Positions 18,401-27,889 of a stretch of 56,918 bases of DNA are shown here, piece by piece. The notes beneath the pieces were generated by a model. That model ran no database searches. It was not told the origin of the DNA and was given only the letters and a program-made list of their open reading frames with translations. This DNA comes from Cytobacillus eiseniae (GTDB lineage Bacteria; Bacillota; Bacilli; Bacillales; Cytobacillaceae), in NCBI RefSeq assembly GCF_017874625.1, contig NZ_JAGIKZ010000024.1:1-56918 (forward strand), given 5' to 3'. A program made the position numbers and the translations under genes. Position 1 is the first letter of the stretch. The number at the start of each line of letters is the position of its first letter.

Positions 18401-18646
18401 AAATGTATAATATTGAAGGAGATGCTGAATAACAGTAGGCTCAACCTCATCATTTTCATCACATTCACCTTTAACCTTAGTTAAGGATAACAATTCATGA
18501 CGTTCTAGCATTCGTTCATAATATGTATGTGAATCCCGACCAGTTGCTGCTACAGAAAAATATTCATCTCCGAATGACTCTACTTGCTTAATTTCTACTG
18601 TTTCTGGAAAATGTGAACCATTTACAATATCTCCAACCTTAATCAT
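15428..18646 (-). CDS. brxHII: BREX SNF2/DEAH-box helicase BrxHII
   Basis: A 1072-residue SNF2-family ATPase. The N-terminal region recalls the start of COG0553-type defence helicases. Motif I is FLLADDPGAGKTIMSGML, motif II LVIVDEAHKMA, motif III LLTATPHKGD. The C-terminal lobe has ILLFTESTDTLNYLE, VMLATDAGGESINLQFC and the RMGRIHRIGQ arginine motif. A coiled-coil stretch of Glu/Lys/Leu (residues about 395-480) is inserted between lobes. SNF2 helicases of this class are standard members of BREX type 3 and DISARM; the other genes here fit BREX 3. A terminator separates it from brxA, so it starts a second transcription unit. Confidence 0.8.
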   Translation of the reverse strand: MIKVGDIVNGSHFPETVEIKQVESFGDEYFSVAATGRDSHTYYERMLERHELLSLTKVKGECDENDEVEPTVIQHLLQYYTFQVEERYSKGRALGNKNLMPLPHQIEAVYSKMLQVPQVRFLLADDPGAGKTIMSGMLIKELSARESVKRILILVPPLVLKQWQEELHEKFNEQFFIINRSVVRQYGGKNPFIEHDLCLASIYWAAREDVKGLVQEADFDLVIVDEAHKMAAYTHGTIKKKTSKTKLYHLGESILRKAQHCVLLTATPHKGDVENFRHLMRLVDSDIFSSVTVNESLKEKSNPFIIRRLKENLTNFDGTPLFPKRVTKTLQFDLSEKELALYEAVTEYVRNHFNRAISNGNNSTAFAMMLLQRRLSSSTEAIHLSLQRRKERLESLLKETEQERKKLVKKLQKLEIDDFDDEGFEEQQRLEASLEQAVDLIDTEELKIEINELEKLLQQTSYLRLNMMERKYDELERTLFGTNGLLEKGEKILLFTESTDTLNYLERRLKARIPVIAKIIGKYSMDERRRQVELFRNESQVMLATDAGGESINLQFCNQMINYDIPWNPNKLEQRMGRIHRIGQKNEVAIFNLVAANTREGDVMIRLLEKMDRMREDLGSDLVYDFIGEILDDEYGNLANLMESAILNRENLDDIIAKMDKSMSEEHQRLLKFFEEERIAEQAFDLPTMRREQHDLLIKRIPQRVYVPFVEHIFQKNNIRIYDSFENKVHRIDRFPKYIREISRKYHFGIEQLRDTIRFTGYTEYETAEVTRLDSDHQLVKLGMFLSKKGAEEHSFKRFSISYPVLEPLSLNVYSIIITDGTGAELAKDLLFLAKRENGEVMLMDSYWLFQQFTGTVMQFENKTYPDIQREAVKATIELRNQVKKQREQQLDKVADYLQKTFKKQIDDILDKRFIYEQENMDNKNSALINQMNANLTDTEIRRDERLMMIERQRNIGMEPPKLLMQLELTPNHQLNRLFSIDYKDIVEKYEQSNGRGNFKTFNTFALVDFYSERFNGEPRFIIVTDREDYLPSEDHLEDLQDILDKVYIYVVHNDEIVQERAMRDEILIYKQ

Positions 18647-18715
18647 ACAATCACCTTTGATATTATTTTCTTATAATTATACAGAAAATTTCCATTTCCT
18701 TCTCTCATTTTACCT

Positions 18716-18752
18716 AAAAAAATGACCTATTACTCAAAATATGTAATAGGTC
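18716..18752 (-). terminator. Terminator between brxA and brxHII
   Basis: GACCTATTAC / GTAATAGGTC, a perfect 10-bp stem with a 9-nt loop, followed on the minus strand by ATTTTTTT. It would split the BREX genes into a five-gene operon and a helicase-led operon. Confidence 0.85.
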
Positions 18753-18764
18753 GATTTCACTTTA

Positions 18765-19481
18765 TCATTTTTTAAGACTTATCATTCGCATATCGACGCC
18801 TTGTCGAATAATTTCAAAACGATTCTTATCTAATTCATCTGTCGTAATATCATAGCGAAATGGAAATAAAAGTGGGTGGTCTTTAAAATCCTCAATTGGT
18901 AATGAGGTAACTTGTAGAACTCGAATTAATACTTCAGCCGTCCACTGTTTTAATCGTTCTGACCTTATAACAGTTCGAATGGATGGTAATCCCTGTGTAT
19001 TCCTTTTTTCTGATACAACAGCTTCCCAAAAACGTAGAGTAGTCATTGTTGCACTAATGGAAACTTCTACTCTTCTTCGATCACCATATAATGATTTCAT
19101 CTTTCTAGATAATTGTTCAGAAGGTACTTCGTCTTGGATTTTAAATAAAATACCGAGTTCTTTTACTAAATCTGTAAAAAAAGGATAAGCCAGTAGTGTC
19201 ATTCCCCAATGCAATACTTTACGCTCTTCTTGCGTCACTTCGTCAAAAAAATGTAAAGCTTCCTTTTGCAAATGAAGATGCTGATCTTCAACTAGATACC
19301 ATATCTTAAACAGGATTGTTCTTGCATTTAAGCGTGACTTTTGACCAGCAATATCCGCAGTTAAAAATTCCTCAACTTTCTCATACAATTCATTACGAGA
19401 TTCTGTTCGCGGAATTTCTCTTGCTATAAAATCTAATTGATGAAGAAGGATTTTTTGATCAAATCCAACTGCTTTTTTCAT
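18765..19481 (-). CDS. brxA: BrxA-like protein (DUF1819)
   Basis: A 238-residue soluble, helix-rich protein at the end of the core BREX operon, 13 bp after pglZ. BrxA (DUF1819) proteins are small and helical, resemble NusB-like DNA-binding folds, and occur in this position in BREX type 1, 3 and 6. Here the pattern NARTILFKIWYL, then SAT.TTLRFWEAVV.. and the C-terminal FPFRYDITTDELD are consistent with the family, but the assignment leans on context and length. Role in the system is not known in detail. Confidence 0.65.
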   Translation of the reverse strand: MKKAVGFDQKILLHQLDFIAREIPRTESRNELYEKVEEFLTADIAGQKSRLNARTILFKIWYLVEDQHLHLQKEALHFFDEVTQEERKVLHWGMTLLAYPFFTDLVKELGILFKIQDEVPSEQLSRKMKSLYGDRRRVEVSISATMTTLRFWEAVVSEKRNTQGLPSIRTVIRSERLKQWTAEVLIRVLQVTSLPIEDFKDHPLLFPFRYDITTDELDKNRFEIIRQGVDMRMISLKK

Positions 19482-19494
19482 TTTGAATCCATCC

Positions 19495-21408
19495 TTATTT
19501 GCGTTTGTCTATTTTAATAAATGGCACAATCACTTCTTCTAACGTGATACCACCATGACTTACAATATGTTCATTCTTTGTTACAAACGCTTCTCTTGCT
19601 TCTGCCAGTAGATAATAGTGTTCTTTGGATAAAGCATCATTAGGCCATTTAATAGAAGTATATAGACTTGCTGCTTCATCCCGAAACATTTGGTCTTTAT
19701 ATATTCTAACACGTTCACCCTTCGTTTCAACCAATGTTCCTTGTCTTGGTCTACCAATCCCAATACTTTCTGTATTCCCATGATCAGAGGTAATATATAC
19801 TGCATACCCTTCCTCTAAAAGCTTAAGAATGAGTTGTTGTAAATAGCCTGATTTCAACCATACATCAATTTCAGCGTACATACCTTCTAACCCTTGAATT
19901 GCACCGTGTGTCAGAGCATCAATGTTCCGTAAAATTATCGAAGCCTTTTTTGTATTTGTTTTTTGTAGTGCAGCAATTTGACTTACATCAAATTCTCCTT
20001 GAGCCAAGTGATTTTCAAAAGTAATGTGCATATCAGCAATCGATTCTCGTTTCCAGAATTGCCTCCAAGCCTTTTCTTCAGAAATTGAAGATTGAAGTCT
20101 AGGGATATTCGCGTGAAAAATAGAACGTCTACTAATTTCAGTTATAGTTGGAACCCAAGCAAAGACACCATTTTCTTCAGATACAAAGGAAACATCAAGA
20201 GCCTGCTTTATTTGCTTCCATTGAACAAAACTCATACCATCCAAAACAATTAGTACTTGTTTTCGTTCTTCTTGAAATTGCATATACGGGAGAACATGAT
20301 GAACCATAGCCGGTCGGATATAAGGCGAAAAACTTGCTAGTGTTTGATAGTTCAACAGCATCCAGTCTTGAAATAATTGATTTATTTTCTTATCTAATTC
20401 ATTTACAATCTGTTCACCGACTCCGTACTGGATTTGCAGCATTTTCATTTGACCATAAAGAACTGCTACCTCAATCCAATCTTTATGTTGAATCTTTCCT
20501 TCATCCAAAAACAAATCAATTTTTTCACCTAAATGATGAATATCTTTTAATGGCTGATAAGACTTTTGCTTCACACCATGTTCCGCCCAAACTGGAATAT
20601 TACGTTCCTTATCAACTTCTTTTGGAAGGAGCTTTCCTTCAATGAAATAATGCTGTATCATTCTACGCATTGACTCATATGAAAACAGATGATCTTTATG
20701 ATAGGTTGACGTAGTACCTTCTTGTATGGATATATCTTGATTAATATTTTTTTTCACATATTCATCCCAATGATTCTGCAAAAATTCCATAAATTTATTT
20801 TTAAAGTATGCTAATGGAAATAGATCCTGAAATTGTACTGATTTTGAAGATATATGTTCTATTATAAAATCAATTAGTACATTCGGTACTGATAATCGGT
20901 GGTCATGTAATTGTATCAAGAAGGAAAGCCATTCCACCTCATTTTCAATCGTGTCAAAGGAAAGCTTATACACCCTCCTTAATAGAAATTCCATCGTTTC
21001 TGAATCGGTAAGAGGACTTTGTAAAGAATCTGAAACCTTATATACCCCATCAAGTGCGTCATGATCAAGCTGATGTAATATTGGTAATGATAGATTTGGA
21101 AAAGCAATGTGAAGAGTTAACTCAACCGGCTCCTGGTTTTTAAGCATGTCGAAAGGGAAGGTGAACGACCCTTCCCCCACATACTTATAAATCCATTTAC
21201 CGCTAGAATACTCCAACTGCTCTTCATAATGAATTCTTAATTCGGCACGATCCTTAAATGTAAATATATTTACCTCATTTTGTTGTAGGTATGATAAGAG
21301 TTCCTCATCAGATAAAATGTCATCCCGATCATACACAAAAAGAAGTTTATGTTGTTGAAAAGGAATTTGTGATATTAATTTTTGTCGCCAACCATTCATT
21401 TCCTCCAC
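19495..21408 (-). CDS. pglZ: BREX alkaline-phosphatase-superfamily protein PglZ
   Basis: PglZ is the hallmark protein of BREX and Pgl systems. The PglZ domain lies in residues about 385-620. The metal-site motifs are VLIVLDGMSFVQWKQI near residue 390 and AVYITSDHGNTESIGIG (Asp-His) near residue 540. A further His is in the C-terminal ..EHIVSHGGITLEEVIVPF, the classic end of the domain. The N-terminal part (FVYDRDDILSDEELLSYL) is the usual PglZ N-domain. It starts 8 nt after the methyltransferase stop, in the same operon. Length, 637 residues, suits the shorter type 3 members. Confidence 0.88.
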   Translation of the reverse strand: MEEMNGWRQKLISQIPFQQHKLLFVYDRDDILSDEELLSYLQQNEVNIFTFKDRAELRIHYEEQLEYSSGKWIYKYVGEGSFTFPFDMLKNQEPVELTLHIAFPNLSLPILHQLDHDALDGVYKVSDSLQSPLTDSETMEFLLRRVYKLSFDTIENEVEWLSFLIQLHDHRLSVPNVLIDFIIEHISSKSVQFQDLFPLAYFKNKFMEFLQNHWDEYVKKNINQDISIQEGTTSTYHKDHLFSYESMRRMIQHYFIEGKLLPKEVDKERNIPVWAEHGVKQKSYQPLKDIHHLGEKIDLFLDEGKIQHKDWIEVAVLYGQMKMLQIQYGVGEQIVNELDKKINQLFQDWMLLNYQTLASFSPYIRPAMVHHVLPYMQFQEERKQVLIVLDGMSFVQWKQIKQALDVSFVSEENGVFAWVPTITEISRRSIFHANIPRLQSSISEEKAWRQFWKRESIADMHITFENHLAQGEFDVSQIAALQKTNTKKASIILRNIDALTHGAIQGLEGMYAEIDVWLKSGYLQQLILKLLEEGYAVYITSDHGNTESIGIGRPRQGTLVETKGERVRIYKDQMFRDEAASLYTSIKWPNDALSKEHYYLLAEAREAFVTKNEHIVSHGGITLEEVIVPFIKIDKRK

Positions 21409-21415
21409 AACTCCT

Positions 21416-24181
21416 CTACATTCCTATGCGGATTTGCGCTTGATCAAAATACATCAGTAATTTATCATCTTCTTGAATTACTTTTTCAGGTAATCGTTCT
21501 CCTACTTTTACAATTGTCTCGAAGTCTTTTTCGCTCCATGCCTTTTTAAATCCAGTACGAATTGCTTCTGTACGGAACTGTTTTAGTTTCTTTTTGTTAC
21601 CTTCAATTTCAGTTTTATAGCTTTCAAACTCACGTAACAATGACTTTTCACGTAATTTTTCTAAATCCGCTTGTTTATTTGGATCAGGAACATACCAACG
21701 ACTCTTCCCTTTTTCCTTTAACCTTGAATCTGATTTTTCTAAATTACGTAAGTCCTTATAATTTGAGCTTAGATATCCGTGGATTTGACTCGGAACATCT
21801 TCATTACCATCGTATATTAAAAAGTTCTGTTCCAAAAGATCATCTAATTCTGGCAATAATTCATGTTTTGCAATATGTTGAATTTCTCTCATAAAGTTAG
21901 GATGTAAATCCTGCCTAGTTTGAGGTTTATTCATTAATTGTTGACGAATCCATTCGATAGCACTATTTTCATCAGAAACAAATAAGCTCAACTGAGAAAA
22001 TTCCTTTACGAGAGTCCTTTTCTTATCATATTCAGCTACTTGATCTTCTAAGAAAGCCATTCCATCCCTCATTGGAAATCGCTGTGCAATACCAATTTGA
22101 AAATCAGCAGAAGAAATAGGTACTGGTAATCCCCTTTGGACATGATATGCTACCATACGGTCGAATAGTATTCTTGGTGTTCTTTCCGCAATTACTTGAG
22201 CTTCGCCTTTTACACCTATGAATTTTGGTAATTGTTCTAGATGTTGTCTTACAAATGTCCAAGATGACTCTTCAGTGTTTATTTCTTTTTGCATTTTCTC
22301 TATATTTTCCATTTTTGGTTTATACGCAGAAATAACCAGATCCTGTTTAACAGCTGTTGTAGAAGTAATAGCCTTGAAACTACCTTGCTTCTTGTTTAAT
22401 GCAGATACATTAGCAATAATGAACCCAGCTCTTTCCATTGCTTCTCTAATAGCATTCCAAATTGATGATTGTGAATTACTAAATTCAACAGTAATCCATC
22501 TTCCCGGTTTTAATACTTTGTAATAATTTTCAAAGGATTGGGTCATAAGGGATTGATATTCATTTAATTGTTTTTGTTGCTTATCATTCATTATTGCCTC
22601 GGATTTATTATCTGTCTTTACTCTTAACCATGATTCCCACAGAAAGTTTAGTTCAGAGTACATTATATTCCCCCCAAATGGAGGATCAATAAAAATGTAA
22701 TCTATTGATTCATTGGGTAACTGTAATTTAGTTGCTGTAGATACAGAAAGACATACATTCCCATATGATTTTTTAAATGACAGATTCTTAGGTACTTTTT
22801 TTGCGAACCTGTTGATTGCATCAAGAGCAGAAATCTCCCTTAATAAGGCTGGAATATAATATGTACCACTTAATGGGCCTCCACCTTCATAATTTGGAGT
22901 CCATCTGTATAATTTCGTTGTAGAAAATGCAACTCCTGTTAATAACATTAGTAGTTCATTTCTTAATTCATGATTTTCAACTAATTTATAAAACGTAGAT
23001 AATACTATTAAACTTCTTTTTGTATAGAATTGATGAATATGATTTATGCCATGGCTATTTTTGGGTTGTAGAGTATTATAACCATCAGGTAAAAGGTCTT
23101 GTGGAAACCAATTATCAATATGGTATTCATCAATTTTTTTCAATAACTCATAATCATTTTCGTCTGGTGCTTTTTCAAATCTTTTTGAACCATATTTGTA
23201 GTTTATTGATACAAGCTTCTGTTTTGCTACTTCCGTTACCTTCTTTAAGGAAATATCATAAATAGGTTCCCAAACCCTTTGAAGATTCCTCTTATTTAAA
23301 ATAGAATCACAGTTTAAACATTTAAACTCCTTCTTTAATTCTTGAGTTGAAGGTTTAACAGCAATATCCCAAAAAACCAATTCGTGATTACACTCAGGAC
23401 AATAGAAGACATCACTCCATACTGTATAGTTCACATTACCAAAGGAATCACCATTATGCTTTGTTCTATATAACCACTTACATTCTTCCTCTAATTCAGA
23501 AAGAATCGAATTAATTGCTCTTTCTAACTTTCGTTGATTTATTTCTTTATTAAAATTTGATGCTATAAAGTATGCAGCAGGTGAAAGATCACTTAAAACA
23601 GACTTTCTAACTCCAACTTTCGAAAAAATATTATTATTTTCGTCTAATACTTCCCCTTTTTCGCTAATACTATATCCTAATTCTTTTATTACCTTCTCTT
23701 CGCCGCACATCTGTGCTGCAACTCCTGTCATCCCTGTACCAGAGAATCCGTCTAAAATTACATCACCAGGATTTGTATAATGAAGCAAATATCTCATAAT
23801 AGCCTTATGAGGAACTTTAGTGTGATAACCATGAGTTTTATAAATGATATCTGTCTTACCTTCACTTATGTCTGCAATGAATGGTTCTCTTTTATATTCA
23901 TTAGTATTATCTTCCAGTTCAGACCAATTATTAATAATTTGATCTAACCATGGATTAGGACATACTGTATAAAAAGGTGGATCAGAAAGTGCAAGTATAT
24001 CCTCATCTTCACCAATTGGAAAGCCTTCTACTTTTTTTAATTCAGGTAATTTCTTTCGTAATTCTTCTCGAAAATATTCCCTTCGCTCTGCATCATTTTT
24101 GAAAGTAAAGCCCAGACATGTAACTGGGCCTTTGCTTGTTTCTTCTTCGAACAAGGTTGCTTGTTCAGTTTTTTCAGACAT
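21416..24181 (-). CDS. pglX: BREX type 3 adenine-specific DNA methyltransferase PglX (PglXI, COG1743-like, with Zn-ribbon)
   Basis: The 921-residue enzyme is expected to methylate host DNA at a non-palindromic site so that BREX can tell host from phage. Early DPPFYTVCPNPW and GDVILDGFSGTGMTGVAAQ (SAM motif) are followed by a Zn-ribbon at residues about 263-300 (CPEC...CLNCD). The amino-methyltransferase motif IDYIFIDPPFGGNIMYSELNF comes near residue 500. A zinc ribbon inside the methylase is the mark of the PglXI type used by BREX 3. The long C-terminal region probably reads the DNA target. It lies between brxC and pglZ with gaps of 10 and 7 bp. Confidence 0.85.
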   Translation of the reverse strand: MSEKTEQATLFEEETSKGPVTCLGFTFKNDAERREYFREELRKKLPELKKVEGFPIGEDEDILALSDPPFYTVCPNPWLDQIINNWSELEDNTNEYKREPFIADISEGKTDIIYKTHGYHTKVPHKAIMRYLLHYTNPGDVILDGFSGTGMTGVAAQMCGEEKVIKELGYSISEKGEVLDENNNIFSKVGVRKSVLSDLSPAAYFIASNFNKEINQRKLERAINSILSELEEECKWLYRTKHNGDSFGNVNYTVWSDVFYCPECNHELVFWDIAVKPSTQELKKEFKCLNCDSILNKRNLQRVWEPIYDISLKKVTEVAKQKLVSINYKYGSKRFEKAPDENDYELLKKIDEYHIDNWFPQDLLPDGYNTLQPKNSHGINHIHQFYTKRSLIVLSTFYKLVENHELRNELLMLLTGVAFSTTKLYRWTPNYEGGGPLSGTYYIPALLREISALDAINRFAKKVPKNLSFKKSYGNVCLSVSTATKLQLPNESIDYIFIDPPFGGNIMYSELNFLWESWLRVKTDNKSEAIMNDKQQKQLNEYQSLMTQSFENYYKVLKPGRWITVEFSNSQSSIWNAIREAMERAGFIIANVSALNKKQGSFKAITSTTAVKQDLVISAYKPKMENIEKMQKEINTEESSWTFVRQHLEQLPKFIGVKGEAQVIAERTPRILFDRMVAYHVQRGLPVPISSADFQIGIAQRFPMRDGMAFLEDQVAEYDKKRTLVKEFSQLSLFVSDENSAIEWIRQQLMNKPQTRQDLHPNFMREIQHIAKHELLPELDDLLEQNFLIYDGNEDVPSQIHGYLSSNYKDLRNLEKSDSRLKEKGKSRWYVPDPNKQADLEKLREKSLLREFESYKTEIEGNKKKLKQFRTEAIRTGFKKAWSEKDFETIVKVGERLPEKVIQEDDKLLMYFDQAQIRIGM

Positions 24182-24191
24182 GTTATACCTC

Positions 24192-27100
24192 CTAGACGTT
24201 CAATAATATTCTCACATTATTCTTTGGTTGTGTTCCAACTTTTTGTCGTAACATTTGATCAAAACGCTGCTTTAGTTCTTCAACAGTTAAAGGCTGTCCA
24301 TTGTTCATCATCTGCTCTAATTCAGATACTGTAATGATTACCCTCTCAATTCCTTGCAGTAGAACTGTAATTGCCTCAACAAGCTTTATATTGATAGGTA
24401 ATGTTAATGTTTGTTGTTGAATAAATTCTTCAACTAATTGTCTTTGATCCGGCTGTAGCATATCAATGTTCTCTTTTATTTCTGGATCACGTAAAGTAGT
24501 AAGCAATGAAGATGTCCAATTATTCAATAAATCTTCTAACTCTTCTTCTAGTTCATCTAAATTCTGATGGCGAGTATATGGTTCGTCTTTTGGTCGGAAA
24601 TGACAAGTTTTACAAATTGGTGAATGCTCTAATTTCTCTTTTGTTAAATCCCAACATGCTATCATATCATCAACTTTTTGTAACCATTGATCAAGAGGTT
24701 GGGATGAAAGAAGGGAAATCTTTGAAAGCTTTCGTAAGGCATCTACTCTGTTATCTGTTAATAAAGCTTCTTTTTTATTCTCTTCTGTTGCGTTAATTCT
24801 TGCTTTATCATGAAGAGCTAAATAAATTGAGTAATATTCCTCTTTTAATTTCCTTAGAACCTGTCTTTCTTGCTGACCATCTTCATTGTTTCTTAATGCG
24901 TGAATAAGGTCTTCCAATGCCCCTTCTACTTTTCCATGCCACTCGTGAGATGATAGCAAATGGTTTTGTGCATTAACCAAATAAATTGCTTCCTGCGATA
25001 TCTCTATTGCACGTTTTTGTTGTTCAATTAAATTATTGGTTAAGGTTATACGTTCCTTCTGCTCAATGACTTCATCTACACTGAATTTAAAGTTTTTTAG
25101 CTTTGCAGGTGTATCATAAATTTGTAAATCATTTAAAAATGTTTTTAATTTCGCAAGTTCATTACGGAAGTCGTTTACTTGATCCGTATTAAATAATGTT
25201 ACATCTAAGAAAGGTATGCCATTTTTAATTTCATGGTCTAATCGAACTACCTTATCCAATAACAGTTTCGACTCCCTATTTAATTGTCCTACAGCTAATT
25301 GGAGGGCATTATTTTGTAGTAACCCTCTACCTATATTGAATAAATCAAATAGCTCTCCTAGTGCAGCTAATGGTAAATCACTTGGTTTTTTAATATGAGT
25401 GAAATCAGCAATTTGTTCAGCAGATAACCTAATCAGCTCGTCAAATTTCATCCCGTCATATGTATTACCATTAATTGTAATCACAATGTCACCGTTAAAG
25501 ACGAGTGCTGCTAGAAGCACTGCAAATAATTCAGGTTCCAAATCAAATTTTAGGGTTCTTTTTACTTCTTCATTTTTATTAAATGTCTCAATAATATCCA
25601 ATAATTCAGAGGCATTAACAACTTGTCCTTCCGATTTTGATTCCAATACTTCAATTACCCATTTGGCATAACCTGATTTACGAACATTTAACTTTTGATT
25701 TTCATCAAGGAGGACTAGCCCATCTAAAATTGTAATTCCATTTTTCGTTTTAGGTTGTTTGATATTTCGAATAGCTTCAGGGATATACGTAGTAATCATA
25801 CTACTTCTTGTAATTGGCTCTCTAATATTACGGAATGTCGGATAATCCGGATACTTATCATTGAACCATCCGTTCAAGCAATCATCTGCAGCAGCATCAA
25901 TTACCTCTTTGACAGATGCTTGTGCAGGTGCTGAAATACTCCATTCCGCAATTCGTTTTGTCTCACCTTTATACGTCATTTTATAAGCTGTCGGCATATT
26001 TACCTTAAACCATGCAGTAAGTTGCTTCATATAATGAGAAGCCTTATCCTCATATAGATTACGTGAGCCACTAGAGGCCGTCGTTGCCATTTCTCTTGCA
26101 CCAGCATAGAATCTTAAATTACGATAAAAATCTTCATCTTTTGTTTCCAGTATGAAGAATACCTCATCTGGTTTATTTTCATTTTTTAAATGTTTCTTAT
26201 CAAAAATAGGTAGCATATAAATATAAAAATCTCGTTCCGGTTGAGTAGTGGAACGCTCATCAGGGTAACCAAAGAACAAGTAGCCTGGACGAGTTACTTT
26301 ATGCTCATACCATGGGAGCTCATGTTGCCATATACGATAATTAGATCTATATCTAGTTTCTGTAGTATTACCCGTTTGTACAGAAAGCACATCAAAATAA
26401 TATTGATCCATTTTGTCTTTACTTAGCATTTCGGCTTTTTGTTCAATTAAACTATCTACATCAATATCCTTTTGTAAATCTAGATAATATTGTCCGTTTT
26501 CTTGATTGACTGAAATATATTGGTAACTCACTGTTTTCTGTATTTCCTTTAAAACTACCTCAATTAAGCCTCTTAGAAATTCAGAGTCTTCTTCTGGAAG
26601 GTGAGCATACAAAAAGAGTTGGTCACGTAATTCCTCAGCAGTAACCCCTACTTTTGAAAAAATATTATCTGTTGTTAATCGGAAAACGGAAAGTGCTTGA
26701 ACGACACGATACGCCATTGGACGATATAATGGTTTCGTAAAAGCATTTTCAATACGGTCTAATAAAATTGTCGCTTTTGACATCACTTCTTTAACATTTG
26801 GGTTTGCTTTTAATGCCTTATCCCCTTCAATATATGGCCAATAACTATCATACGAAATGAATCCCGGTTGGTCATTTGGAACTTCTTGATCAAGCAATTT
26901 TTTCATTTCGAGGCTTAATGTTTTCAGAATTACACGTTTTTCTGCTACTGTTACTCTTTCAAATGTAGATAGGTAAGATGGATGGATTGGAAACAATTCA
27001 ACATATTTTTCTAGTTGTTCATTTAATTTATTATATAGCGGTGTAAACCGTTGTAAATGTTCTCGAATAATAGCCTTTTGCCGGTCATCTTTTCGTAGTA

Positions 27101-27875
27101 AACGTTTTGAAACTACATATTCAATATCCTCACGTACAATAACGGCTTGTTCTGTTCTCTCTTTTACGCGGCTTAGTTGTTCGGCAACAAACGAGAATTT
27201 TGGATTATCAAACAACATCTCCTGTATCCCTGTAATGAATCGGAAACGAGATGTTCTACATATTTCACCCATTGCACGTAAAAAGTTTAAGTCGAGCATA
27301 AGTTCTTGTTCATTTCGAGAACGTAAATAATCAAGTAACTCATCCACGATCAAAAGTAAACCTTGTTCTGGATACTCTTCTTCAAAAGTAGCCATCATCT
27401 TGATTAATTCATCTTTATTGCTTCGTATTTTTTCTAGGTCTGGAGCCTCGTAATCAACTCCAATTGATTGTAGATAATCAGTCAGCTCTCCAAACACAAA
27501 TTCCTGAAGAGACATACGTATACCGTCTAACTCTGTACGAAGAACCTTAAATTTACCTTCAATCTCTTTTGCTTTTTTTGCAACTTGTGAGTGATTGACC
27601 CTCTCAGCAGAATTCTCGAGTTCAGCTATCGTTGAGATAACACTCATTAAATGTGATTTACCCGTTCCATAGTTACCTACAACGAGTAACCCTTTATTAT
27701 CTGCAGGTCGTTCAAATTGTAATTGCTCAATAATCGTTTCGTTTATCACTTCTGCCATACGATCAGAAATTACATATGTATCAACTAATTCAAATGCCTT
27801 TTCGGTATTGGTGGATTCTTTTAACTGTACAATTGTTTCGACTGGATCAAATTGAATCAAATCACGATATTGCAT
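24192..27875 (-). CDS. brxC: BREX large P-loop ATPase BrxC (DUF6079-like)
   Basis: A 1227-residue AAA-type ATPase. Walker A is VVGNYGTGKSHLMS at residues about 64-77; Walker B is LLLIVDELLDYL near residue 175. The middle carries a long alpha/beta part (FGYPDERST, WYEHKVTRPGYL..), and the C-terminal third is coiled-coil with a CKTCHFRPKDE cysteine pair. This matches BrxC/PglY, the central ATPase of BREX, in length and N-terminal opening (QFDPVETIVQLKES). It follows brxF by 14 bp and precedes pglX by 10 bp. Start is the ATG after GGAGAGG. Confidence 0.85.
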   Translation of the reverse strand: MQYRDLIQFDPVETIVQLKESTNTEKAFELVDTYVISDRMAEVINETIIEQLQFERPADNKGLLVVGNYGTGKSHLMSVISTIAELENSAERVNHSQVAKKAKEIEGKFKVLRTELDGIRMSLQEFVFGELTDYLQSIGVDYEAPDLEKIRSNKDELIKMMATFEEEYPEQGLLLIVDELLDYLRSRNEQELMLDLNFLRAMGEICRTSRFRFITGIQEMLFDNPKFSFVAEQLSRVKERTEQAVIVREDIEYVVSKRLLRKDDRQKAIIREHLQRFTPLYNKLNEQLEKYVELFPIHPSYLSTFERVTVAEKRVILKTLSLEMKKLLDQEVPNDQPGFISYDSYWPYIEGDKALKANPNVKEVMSKATILLDRIENAFTKPLYRPMAYRVVQALSVFRLTTDNIFSKVGVTAEELRDQLFLYAHLPEEDSEFLRGLIEVVLKEIQKTVSYQYISVNQENGQYYLDLQKDIDVDSLIEQKAEMLSKDKMDQYYFDVLSVQTGNTTETRYRSNYRIWQHELPWYEHKVTRPGYLFFGYPDERSTTQPERDFYIYMLPIFDKKHLKNENKPDEVFFILETKDEDFYRNLRFYAGAREMATTASSGSRNLYEDKASHYMKQLTAWFKVNMPTAYKMTYKGETKRIAEWSISAPAQASVKEVIDAAADDCLNGWFNDKYPDYPTFRNIREPITRSSMITTYIPEAIRNIKQPKTKNGITILDGLVLLDENQKLNVRKSGYAKWVIEVLESKSEGQVVNASELLDIIETFNKNEEVKRTLKFDLEPELFAVLLAALVFNGDIVITINGNTYDGMKFDELIRLSAEQIADFTHIKKPSDLPLAALGELFDLFNIGRGLLQNNALQLAVGQLNRESKLLLDKVVRLDHEIKNGIPFLDVTLFNTDQVNDFRNELAKLKTFLNDLQIYDTPAKLKNFKFSVDEVIEQKERITLTNNLIEQQKRAIEISQEAIYLVNAQNHLLSSHEWHGKVEGALEDLIHALRNNEDGQQERQVLRKLKEEYYSIYLALHDKARINATEENKKEALLTDNRVDALRKLSKISLLSSQPLDQWLQKVDDMIACWDLTKEKLEHSPICKTCHFRPKDEPYTRHQNLDELEEELEDLLNNWTSSLLTTLRDPEIKENIDMLQPDQRQLVEEFIQQQTLTLPINIKLVEAITVLLQGIERVIITVSELEQMMNNGQPLTVEELKQRFDQMLRQKVGTQPKNNVRILLNV

Positions 27876-27889
27876 AATGACCTCTCCTT

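Noticed and set aside
24506..24796. Plus-strand ORFs inside brxC, pglX and pglZ
   Set aside because: They are antisense shadows of long conserved genes and lack ribosome sites.
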